A stretch of 43,051 nt of DNA from an uncultured Prevotellaceae bacterium (GTDB taxonomy: Bacteria > Bacteroidota > Bacteroidia > Bacteroidales > Bacteroidaceae): positions 1-43,051 of the forward strand of contig CACXUV010000007.1 in the NCBI GenBank assembly GCA_902770845.1. Reading direction: 5' to 3'. The translations under genes and the position numbers were made by a program. The notes under the pieces are model-generated. The model was not told the DNA's origin. It did no database searches and saw nothing but the letters and a program-made list of their open reading frames with translations. Positions 29,725 through 37,149 of the stretch are shown here, in pieces (position 1 is the first letter of the stretch; each line of letters begins with the position of its first letter).

Positions 29725-32700
29725 ATGAAGAAACTACTACTTTTTGCACTTCTCATGGTCATTACCATTGGCAGTGCAGCCCAAACGCAACCCCAGTGGC
29801 CCACAGTAACCAAGGAAATGAAGCCCGGCTCGCGCTGGTGGTGGATGGGTTCGGCCGTAGACGAAGCCAACCTGCAGTGGAACATTGCCGAATATGCCCG
29901 CACTGGCATTGGAACTTTGGAGATAACGCCCATCTACGGCGTGAAGGGAAACGAGAAAAACGAGCTGACCTACCTCACGGAAAAATGGATGCAAGCACTG
30001 AAGACCTGTCAGGACGCAGGCGACAGCCACGGTGTCGACATCGACATGAACGGTGGCACGGGCTGGCCTTTTGGCGGTCCGCGCGTGAAGATGGCCGAGG
30101 CAGCAGGCAAGCTGGTGACCAAGACCGACGTGCTCACCGCCGACGGCACCACCCCGCTGACCTTCAACGTGGCCAGCCCGGAGGGCAATGCCACGCTGAA
30201 CAAGGTGATGGCCTACCGCCAGGACGGTGAAGGAAGAGAGGTGGCCGACGTCACCTCCCACGTCGACGGCAACACGCTGAGCTGGACTGCGCCCGCCGGA
30301 CAATGGCGCCTGCTGGCCATCTACAATGGCCACACGCTGCAACAGGTGAAGCGTGCCGCCCCCGGTGGCGAAGGCTACGTGCTCGATCACTACAACGCCG
30401 AGGCGGTGAAGAACTACCTGAACTTCTTCGACACCCAGTTTGAGCGCTACGGTTCGCGCTGGCCCCACACGTTCTTCAACGATTCCTATGAGGTGTATGG
30501 CGCCGACTGGACCCCCAACATGTTCGGCGAGTTCCTGAAATACCGTGGCTACAAGCTGGAAGACCACATGGACCAGCTCCTGGGCTACAGCAAAGACGAC
30601 GACAACCAGGTGCTGGCCGACTACCGCCAGACGCTCTCCGACATGCTTCTGAACAACTTCACCCGCCAGTGGGCAGCCTGGGCCCACAGCCACGGGGCCA
30701 CCGTGCGCAACCAGGGCCATGGTTCGCCCGGCAATCTGCTCGACTTCTACGGTGCCGTGGACATTCCCGAAATCGAGAGTTTCGGCATTACCGACTTCAA
30801 GATTCGCGGTCTTCGCACCGATGGCGGCTTCACCAGCCCCAACCTGAGCGACCTGGCCACGCTGAAGTATGCCTCGAGCGCCGCCCACGTCATGGGCAAG
30901 CCACTCACCAGCAGCGAAACGTTCACCTGGCTGGCCGAACACTTCCGCGTGTCATTGTCGCAGATGAAGCCCGACCTGGACCTGATGTTCATTGCCGGCG
31001 TGAACCACATTTTCTTCCACGGCACCACCTACTCGCCCCGCGAAGCCGCCTGGCCGGGCTGGAAGTTCTATGCTTCCATCGACATGAGCCCCACCAACAG
31101 CATCTGGCGCGATGCCCCCGCCTTCATGACCTACGCCACGCGCTGCCAGAGCTTCCTGCAAATGGGCAGTCCCGACAACGACCTTTTGGTCTATGCTCCG
31201 TTCCAGCATGCCATGCACCTGAACACGGGTGCCAACAAAGACCGCCTGCAACTGTTCGACATCAACACGCTGTCGCAGAAGATTCCGTCGATGGTGACAG
31301 CCGTGAACAACATCGAAGCGGCCGGACTTGACTGCGACTTCATCAGCGACCAGCAGCTGCTTGCCACCACTTTCACCGATGGCAAGCTGCAAACGGCGGC
31401 TGGCACACGCTACGGCGGACTGCTCGTTCCGGTGAGCACCCATCTGCCTGCCGACGTGAAGGCCCACTTAGAGGCACTGGCAGCACAGGGCGCCAAGATT
31501 GTCTATGACAACACAGCGGCCGGCATTGCCTCGTTTGCGCTGCAGGGCGAACCCATCCGCACACAGTTGGGACTGCGCACCATTCGCCGCCAGAACGCCA
31601 CCGGCCACCACTATTTTATCGCCAACCTCTCAGCCAGCGACGCCGAAGGCTTTGTCGGGCTGGCTGTTCCGTTCCAGGGAGCCGCCTTCTTCGACCCCAT
31701 GACGGGCCGCATCAGCGCAGCCCACACCGAGAACGGAAAGGTGTTTGTGTCGCTCCGTTCGGGCCAGTCGGTCATTCTCCAAACCTACGACACGCCCCTT
31801 GCCCTGCAAGCCCCGGCTCCCGTCACGGCCATGACGGGCATCGATCTTGACGGCGAGTGGCAGCTGTCGTTCCCTGAGAGCGGCGACAACAGCGTGACGC
31901 CACTGGGACGCCGCCCCCACACCTGGGAGAAGCTCGACGGGCGCAGCGCCTTCATGGGCACGGGCGTCTACGAAACCACCTTCAGCGTGAGCGAGAAGAT
32001 GCTGCAGATGGCCAACGGCGGCTTCCTGCTCGACCTGGGCGACGTGCGCGAAAGTGCCCGTGTGTTCCTGAACGGCGACAGCATTGCCACCGTGTGGAGC
32101 GCCCCCTTCCTGGTTGACATCAGCGGAAAGGTGGGCCAGCAGAACACCCTGCGCATCGAGGTGACCAACCTGCCAGCCAACCGCATCCGACAGATGGACA
32201 TCGACGGCGTGCAATGGCGCAACTTCAAGGACGTGAACATCCTGGACATTGCGAGCGGCAAGACCAGCCTGAGCGGCATCACCTATGAGAAATGGGAGCT
32301 GGTGCCGTCGGGACTGAACAGCACGGTGAAACTGGTGCCCCTGCGCCTGCAGGCCACAGAACTGACTGCCCAGCTGAAGACCTTCAGCCAGCAGGGCGAC
32401 GACTTCTTCCCCACCTACTGTCTGACCACGCCCACAGGGCAGCCCATCACAGCACTCACCGTGACCGACACCGATGGCAATGCCTTCAGCAACTGCAGCT
32501 TCGACGCCGCCAACCAACTGCTCACCGTGAACGGAACGGCCACCGACTACATCGTGGTGAAGGCCACCGCTGCCGACGGAACCACCAGCGAGGTGTTTCT
32601 GCGGGCCTACGGTGCCTACGCCCAGCAACGCTGCATAGACTTCACGGCCGACGTGGCTCCACTGTGCGGCTGGAGCAACTTCACCTCGAAATTCACAATG

Positions 32701-33189
32701 AACGGCTTCAGCACCACCACCAGCTACTGGCACCGCGCCACCGACTCGGGCAAGGAACTGACCAACCTGTATGAAGGCATGACCTTCAGCAGCGACCTTT
32801 CCAACAACTATTTCTTCTGTCCCCAATACGGCATGATGGCCACCAACGACTTCAGCATAGCCGCCACGGCCCAGGCCGGCGACCTGTGCCTGCTGTCGAT
32901 GCTGAAGGGTGCCGACCCCGCAGTGCCCTACGTGGCTGCCGACTCGCTGCTTAGCATCACTTCCTGCGACGACAGCGAGGCCGGACTGCTGCTGCAACTG
33001 CAAGGGCGCAAGCAACTGTGCATCTACCGCACACTGCAGGTGTTCCGCCCCAAGCAGACCCCAACAGGCATGGTGCTGCCCCGGGTTCCGGCTGCAGCAA
33101 ACGGCTTCTACACCCTGCAAGGACTGCGCGTGGACAGGCCCCAACGCGGAATCTACATCCGCAACGGAAAGAAAGTAATTGTGAAATAG
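29725..33189 (+). CDS. GH106-family glycoside hydrolase (alpha-L-rhamnosidase family), secreted
   Basis: 1154 residues with signal peptide MKKLLLFALLMVITIGSAAQ. The N-terminal portion has the GH106 hallmark SRWWWMGSAVDEANLQWNIAEYARTGIG at ~37, followed by EITPIYGVKGNE and a long (beta/alpha)8 barrel region to ~620. A jelly-roll domain follows (~700-880: GVYETTFSV...LNGDSIATVW...), like GH2 sugar-binding folds, then another beta domain. The C-terminal block GFYTLQGLRV...GIYIRNGKKVIVK matches the exported-protein tail. Known GH106 enzymes remove alpha-L-rhamnose from pectins and related glycans. Its control by the same operator as the amylase is therefore unexpected. The end is 51 bp from the convergent amylase end; a weak GGGACA...TGTCCC inverted repeat (33189-33238) is the only terminator-like feature there. 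Confidence 0.85.
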   Translation: MKKLLLFALLMVITIGSAAQTQPQWPTVTKEMKPGSRWWWMGSAVDEANLQWNIAEYARTGIGTLEITPIYGVKGNEKNELTYLTEKWMQALKTCQDAGDSHGVDIDMNGGTGWPFGGPRVKMAEAAGKLVTKTDVLTADGTTPLTFNVASPEGNATLNKVMAYRQDGEGREVADVTSHVDGNTLSWTAPAGQWRLLAIYNGHTLQQVKRAAPGGEGYVLDHYNAEAVKNYLNFFDTQFERYGSRWPHTFFNDSYEVYGADWTPNMFGEFLKYRGYKLEDHMDQLLGYSKDDDNQVLADYRQTLSDMLLNNFTRQWAAWAHSHGATVRNQGHGSPGNLLDFYGAVDIPEIESFGITDFKIRGLRTDGGFTSPNLSDLATLKYASSAAHVMGKPLTSSETFTWLAEHFRVSLSQMKPDLDLMFIAGVNHIFFHGTTYSPREAAWPGWKFYASIDMSPTNSIWRDAPAFMTYATRCQSFLQMGSPDNDLLVYAPFQHAMHLNTGANKDRLQLFDINTLSQKIPSMVTAVNNIEAAGLDCDFISDQQLLATTFTDGKLQTAAGTRYGGLLVPVSTHLPADVKAHLEALAAQGAKIVYDNTAAGIASFALQGEPIRTQLGLRTIRRQNATGHHYFIANLSASDAEGFVGLAVPFQGAAFFDPMTGRISAAHTENGKVFVSLRSGQSVILQTYDTPLALQAPAPVTAMTGIDLDGEWQLSFPESGDNSVTPLGRRPHTWEKLDGRSAFMGTGVYETTFSVSEKMLQMANGGFLLDLGDVRESARVFLNGDSIATVWSAPFLVDISGKVGQQNTLRIEVTNLPANRIRQMDIDGVQWRNFKDVNILDIASGKTSLSGITYEKWELVPSGLNSTVKLVPLRLQATELTAQLKTFSQQGDDFFPTYCLTTPTGQPITALTVTDTDGNAFSNCSFDAANQLLTVNGTATDYIVVKATAADGTTSEVFLRAYGAYAQQRCIDFTADVAPLCGWSNFTSKFTMNGFSTTTSYWHRATDSGKELTNLYEGMTFSSDLSNNYFFCPQYGMMATNDFSIAATAQAGDLCLLSMLKGADPAVPYVAADSLLSITSCDDSEAGLLLQLQGRKQLCIYRTLQVFRPKQTPTGMVLPRVPAAANGFYTLQGLRVDRPQRGIYIRNGKKVIVK

Positions 33190-33240
33190 GGACAGTTTTA
33201 ATCGTTACATTTTATTATATGCTGTTACTTGTTGTCCCAT

Positions 33241-35241
33241 TCAACGGGTGCGCCCCCAGTATTTCTTGTGGTTCATGATGTAAATGCCCCGGTGCTGCTG
33301 GCCCACGGCCCGGCGCCCGTTGAGCGTGTAGACGGCATCGGAGCGCGACGGCTGTGCCCAGACGGGACGGACGCCCGTTGACACCTTGCCCTGCAAGCCG
33401 TTCTGGTTGTAGTAGCCACCATTCTCGAACGCCATGTCGCTGGTCTGCGGCTTGCCGTCGTTGCTGAAGATGATGCCCGTGGGCTGAGCCGGATTGCTGG
33501 CCGTGTAGCTGCCATCCCAGGTCCACTTCCACACACGGTTGCCGTTCTGGGCCGTGCCCAGCAGCTGGCAGGCCACGCCCGGCCACGTGCCCCCCGTGTA
33601 GTTGGCTGCATCCCAAGCCCAGCACCTGATGGTGGCAGTCCAGGTGGACGGAGCCTCGAAGAAAGCGCACAGCTCGCCGTCGGCCACGGTGCAGAACGAA
33701 GGAATGTCGGTCTGCGGCTGCACAGCCTTTTCCCTGACATGATAGGTGCGGGTGACCACAGTAGACTGATCGACGCTGCCCCCCACGACCAGGCCCACCG
33801 AGAGGGTGGTTGTGCCCACGGGAATGGCAATCTGGGCACCCGACGGCACCGTGTAGGTGGGGCCCCCGTTGAGCGAATAGGCCAGCTGGACATCGGCCTG
33901 TGGCGTCACGGCCGTGAGCGTGGCCGTTTGCTCGCCCTCATAAGTGCTGGAGGCAAGACTGACCCAGGGAATGTTCATGGCCCTGGAGAAATAGTAGGCA
34001 TAGTGGTGGCCGGCAAGAACCTTGACCCACTGGCTGGCATCGGGCGCAAAGGCACTCGTGATGCCCACCGCCACGAGCAGGCGGTCGTCGACCACATTGG
34101 CAAAGCAAGCCTCGCTGCTGAAAGCATTCGAAAACGCGCTGGTGTTGGTGATGCCAGCCGTCTTTCGGGCCTGAATCATCGACTTCAGCTCCGTGGGGTA
34201 AGCCTGCCAGTGCTTCAGAAACACGCAGGGGGTGCCCGGCATGGCCAGCATGAAGGCGTTGCCGGCCAGCGTGTCGCGCCGGATGGGGTCTTGCACCTCG
34301 CCGTTGGAGCGCATCTCGGTGTCGTGGTTCTCGATGAACGTCACGGCATAGCGCCTGTAGGCCGCATCACTGACGAGCGAGGCGTTGGCCAGCAGCTTCC
34401 AGTTGCCAGCCACGGCATCGCGCACGGTGTAGCGGAAGGGAAAGTCGAAGGCAGCACTCTGCACGGCCCCGTCGGCCTTGGTGCCGTTCAGCCAGTTCTT
34501 CACCGTGGCTACATTGCCATCCCAGTATTCGCCCACGGAGAACTCGGGCTGGGCCGACTGGTTGTAGAGCGCCGTGAACTGGGCCGAGTAGCCCTTCACC
34601 ATGTCGTAGCGAAAGCCCGCATAGCCCAGGTCGTTTTTCAGGAAGTCGAGATAGGCTTTCACCGTGGTTTGCACGTTCTGGCTCTTGTGGTCCAAGTCGC
34701 GCATGCCGTCCCAGCCATCGCCCGTGTCGTTGTTGTCGCTCAGCTGGTAGCCGTTCTGCGTGGCCCATGCCTTGGTCTTGCCCCCGTCGTCGTTGGCGCA
34801 GATGTCGGTCGACGTCATTTCGTAGGTCACGCCCTTATACGTCTCACGCGGAAAATCCACCCAGTTCGACACGTTGCGACGGTGGTTCACCACCACATCG
34901 GCAATGGTCTTCAGCCCCTTGGCCTTGAAAGCGGCAATCATGCTGCGCAGTTGCTGCTCGTTGCCAAACGAACTGTTGTAGTTTGAGAACCAGTACAGGT
35001 CGTCGTAGCCCATCGACGTGCCGCCGCAGTTGGCGCTCTGCGGCACCCAGATCAGGTCGAACGACTGGCTCAGCTCGTCGGCCTGGCCTTGCAGCACCGT
35101 CCAGTGGGTATCGTCGTAGGAGTCCCAGTAGAATCCCTGCAGCATCACGCCGCCATAACCGGCTGGCCAGCCCTGTGCCATGAGCAGCAGGGGCAGCAGC
35201 AAGGAAAGCAATGTTGAATAAATTCTTTGCATCTTTTTCAT
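33241..35241 (-). CDS. Secreted GH13 alpha-amylase with C-terminal starch-binding module
   Basis: 666 residues with signal peptide (IYSTLLSLLLPLLLMAQ). GH13 barrel with conserved regions DVVVNH, GFRYDMVKG, EFSVGEYWDG and FIENHDT. The catalytic triad is D213 (nucleophile), E238 (acid/base) and D307. The start VMLQGFYWDSY resembles the plant/bacterial alpha-amylase branch. After the barrel come a chitobiase-C-like beta domain (~435-510), a CBM26-like starch-binding module (~525-610: AFFEAPSTWTATIRCWAWD...WPGVACQ...GIIFSNDG) and the terminal block VYTLNGRRA...RGIYIMNHKK. The tail ends in WGRTR rather than the usual K-rich end. Cleaves internal alpha-1,4 bonds of starch. A LacI-type operator lies 84 bp upstream. 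Confidence 0.93.
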   Translation of the reverse strand: MKKMQRIYSTLLSLLLPLLLMAQGWPAGYGGVMLQGFYWDSYDDTHWTVLQGQADELSQSFDLIWVPQSANCGGTSMGYDDLYWFSNYNSSFGNEQQLRSMIAAFKAKGLKTIADVVVNHRRNVSNWVDFPRETYKGVTYEMTSTDICANDDGGKTKAWATQNGYQLSDNNDTGDGWDGMRDLDHKSQNVQTTVKAYLDFLKNDLGYAGFRYDMVKGYSAQFTALYNQSAQPEFSVGEYWDGNVATVKNWLNGTKADGAVQSAAFDFPFRYTVRDAVAGNWKLLANASLVSDAAYRRYAVTFIENHDTEMRSNGEVQDPIRRDTLAGNAFMLAMPGTPCVFLKHWQAYPTELKSMIQARKTAGITNTSAFSNAFSSEACFANVVDDRLLVAVGITSAFAPDASQWVKVLAGHHYAYYFSRAMNIPWVSLASSTYEGEQTATLTAVTPQADVQLAYSLNGGPTYTVPSGAQIAIPVGTTTLSVGLVVGGSVDQSTVVTRTYHVREKAVQPQTDIPSFCTVADGELCAFFEAPSTWTATIRCWAWDAANYTGGTWPGVACQLLGTAQNGNRVWKWTWDGSYTASNPAQPTGIIFSNDGKPQTSDMAFENGGYYNQNGLQGKVSTGVRPVWAQPSRSDAVYTLNGRRAVGQQHRGIYIMNHKKYWGRTR

Positions 35242-35262
35242 CGTTATTGGTCGTTTTCGGGG

Positions 35263-35270
35263 GCTAAGTT
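35263..35270 (-). promoter_or_regulatory. Probable -7 box of the amylase promoter
   Basis: The minus strand reads TAACTTAG, six of eight positions of TAnnTTTG counting the free ones, 21 bp before the ATG. The LacI-type palindrome starts 55 bp upstream of it, almost the same distance as at malQ (54 bp). The imperfect box keeps confidence low. Confidence 0.4.
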
Positions 35271-35325
35271 ACGACATTTCCCTGTACCGTGCAGCACGCC
35301 AGTGCGATTTTTGAGAGCACAGGGG

Positions 35326-35341
35326 ATGCAAACGTTTGCAT
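35326..35341. promoter_or_regulatory. LacI-family-type operator, second identical copy (amylase)
   Basis: ATGCAAACGTTTGCAT, identical over all 16 bp to the palindrome at 29658-29673. It is placed 84 bp upstream of the amylase start and is the only such site I noticed in this intergenic region. Confidence 0.85.
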
Positions 35342-35451
35342 CTGCATGGCAATGACACTGGTGATGCCGGCAACTGTTGAAGAAACATGACACAAACTTC
35401 ACTGAGATTTGAAAAAAATAGAGCAACAATGCCTTTGGGCTGAAATGAGCG

Positions 35452-35766
35452 AGTTTTGGCGACCTTTCACAACCCACTGTGTATCAACCGTTTGCAAAAA
35501 CAGCAGTTTCATCGCCTTGCAACGGGGCCGTTGTTGCACTGCAACGGGGGCCCAATGAGCCGACAACGGGGGCCCCATTGCATGCCAACGGGTGCTCCGT
35601 TGCAGCACAACAGGACTGCAACAGCGCCACAACGGGGCCCCCGTTGCGCCACAGTCGAGGGGGCAGCAACACGCTGGCAGGCGTGGAACATGGCAGACAG
35701 CGACGTTTCACGCTCTGTTTCGCAAAAAAAATTTGTCCGTTTTATCGAAACAACAGGGGCACTCTT
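35452..35766 (+). repeat. Intergenic repeat element, copy B (6 x 22-bp palindromic units plus conserved flanks)
   Basis: The core at 35520-35651 is six exact 22-bp units starting at 35520, 35542, 35564, 35586, 35608 and 35630, each beginning CAAC. The last is a perfect odd palindrome, CAACGGGGCCCCCGTTG. Unit four (CAACGGGTGCTCCGTTG) changes the inner bases but keeps most of the pairing. The left flank AGTTTTG starts 68 bp before the array and the right landmark CGAAACAAC starts 95 bp after it, both exactly as in copy A. The total length is 315 bp against 301 bp in copy A: one extra unit (+22) and an 8-bp gap before CACTCTT. Confidence 0.9.
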
Positions 35767-35856
35767 GAAAAAAAATATGGAATGTCTTGCATCAAGAAGA
35801 CTGCTAATAATCTGTAAAAAAACAACGCCGAAACATCTATATTCATGCTTTTTTTG

Positions 35857-35864
35857 TAACTTTG
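35857..35864 (+). promoter_or_regulatory. -7 box of the RND efflux operon
   Basis: TAACTTTG matches TAnnTTTG, 81 bp before the adaptor start at 35946. No clear -33 TTG is present at the expected spacing. The leader contains a possible 10-codon reading frame (35887-35919, MKSFFAQRNL) whose start context (aggtatgaaa) is repeated at the real start. Confidence 0.6.
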
Positions 35865-35945
35865 CACGCCGAAAACTAAATTAGGTATGAAAAGTTTTTT
35901 CGCGCAAAGAAATTTATAAATAAATTTAAGTATAAAGTTTAAGGT

Positions 35946-37109
35946 ATGAAACAGAACAAAATTCTATTGGTTGCAGCCTCAGCCCTGCTGCTCGCTTCGT
36001 GCGGTGGTGGCGGCGGCCGCCCCACCTTCGGCGACAACGAGTATCCCGTGGTAGAGGTTGGCACTTCGAGTGCTGCCATGCAGACCAGCTACCCTGCCAC
36101 CATCAAGGGCGTGCAGGACGTGCAGATCAGCCCCAAAGTGGGTGGATTCCTGACAAAGATTCACGTGCGCGAGGGTCAGAACGTGAGCGCCGGACAGACG
36201 CTCTTCGAGATTGACAACGCCACCTATCAGGCACAGGTGCGCCAGTCACAGGCAGCCGTGAACACGGCCAGAACACAGCTGAACACGGCCAAGCTGACCT
36301 TCGAAAACTCGAAGCAGCTGTATGAAAACAAGGTGATTGGCGACTACGAGCTGCAGACCTCGGAGAACACCTACGAGCAGGCCAAGGCCGGACTGGCACA
36401 GGCCGAGGCAGCACTGGCCAGCGCCAAGGAGGCACTGAGCTTCTGCTTCGTGAAGAGCCCTGCCACGGGCGTGGTGGGCACGCTGCCCTTCAAGGTGGGT
36501 GCACTGGTGGGTGCACAGAACGTACTGACCACCGTGAGCAACAACTCGGCCATGGAGGTGTATTTCTCGGTGAACGAGAAGGTGGCACTCGACATGTCGA
36601 AGACGGGCAACGGACTGAACGAGATGCCCTCGGTGAAGCTGCAGCTGGCCGACGGCACCATCTATGAGCAGGAAGGCAAGGTGACGAAGATGAGCGGCGT
36701 GATCGACGCCTCGACCGGCACCGTGCAGCTCATCGCCCTCTTTGCCAACCCCAACCGCCTGCTGAAGAGCGGTGGCAGCGGCAACATCATCATTCCGCGC
36801 GACAACAATGCGGCCATCGTCATTCCGCAGTCGTGCGTCACCGAGGTGCAGAACAAGAAGTTTGTCTACACCCTGGGCAAGGACAACAAGGTGCAGTACA
36901 CCGAAATCACCGTCGATCCGCAGAACGACGGCAACACCTACGTGGTGACCAGCGGCCTGAAAGTGGGCGACAAATACGTGACCAACGGCATCACCAAGCT
37001 GAGCGACCAGATGGAAATTGTGCCCATCACCCCCGAACGCTACCAGCAGAAGATTGACGAGCAGGCCAAGGCCATGAGCGCCGGCGACATCGTGAACGCG
37101 ATGAAGTAA
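35946..37109 (+). CDS. RND efflux periplasmic adaptor (membrane fusion protein, AcrA/MexA type)
   Basis: 387-residue lipoprotein. The signal peptide ends in the lipobox LLASC with the lipidated cysteine C19, followed by a Gly run. The order is that of HlyD/AcrA adaptors: lipoyl-like beta region (QISPKVGGFLTKIHVREGQNVSAGQ, ~60-85), alpha-helical hairpin (~95-165, rich in A/Q/K), second lipoyl half (FVKSPATGVVGTLPFKVG), beta-barrel and membrane-proximal domain (VVTSGLKVGDKYVTNGITKL). It bridges the inner-membrane pump and the outer-membrane channel encoded by the next two genes. The start at 35946 gives the lipoprotein signal directly. First gene of a four-gene run. Confidence 0.95.
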   Translation: MKQNKILLVAASALLLASCGGGGGRPTFGDNEYPVVEVGTSSAAMQTSYPATIKGVQDVQISPKVGGFLTKIHVREGQNVSAGQTLFEIDNATYQAQVRQSQAAVNTARTQLNTAKLTFENSKQLYENKVIGDYELQTSENTYEQAKAGLAQAEAALASAKEALSFCFVKSPATGVVGTLPFKVGALVGAQNVLTTVSNNSAMEVYFSVNEKVALDMSKTGNGLNEMPSVKLQLADGTIYEQEGKVTKMSGVIDASTGTVQLIALFANPNRLLKSGGSGNIIIPRDNNAAIVIPQSCVTEVQNKKFVYTLGKDNKVQYTEITVDPQNDGNTYVVTSGLKVGDKYVTNGITKLSDQMEIVPITPERYQQKIDEQAKAMSAGDIVNAMK

Positions 37110-37149
37110 CAACTCCCCAACTCATCAATTCCACAACTCCAAAGAAAAT

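Larger units (their letters stand above)
35242..35945. other. 704-bp intergenic region between divergent amylase and RND genes
   Basis: It holds the amylase promoter region and operator (35263-35341), the repeat element copy B (35452-35766), and the RND promoter with its leader (35857-35945). Stretch 35342-35451 shows nothing recognisable. An open frame 35456-35884 crosses the repeat array, but its residues simply reflect the 22-bp repeat and I do not call it a gene. Confidence 0.75.

Noticed and set aside
33189-33238. Terminator between the convergent GH106 and amylase genes
   Set aside because: Only a 6-bp inverted repeat (GGGACA/TGTCCC) with a 38-nt AT-rich loop and no proper T tract; too weak to call.
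35456-35884. 142-codon open frame across repeat copy B, and similar small frames on both strands at 20372-20668 and 35479-35817
   Set aside because: Their GP/APL/CNG-rich residues are just the 22-bp unit read in successive frames; 22 is not a multiple of three and the unit has no stop codons. Similar frames appear on both strands, and no start context or conserved domain supports a protein.
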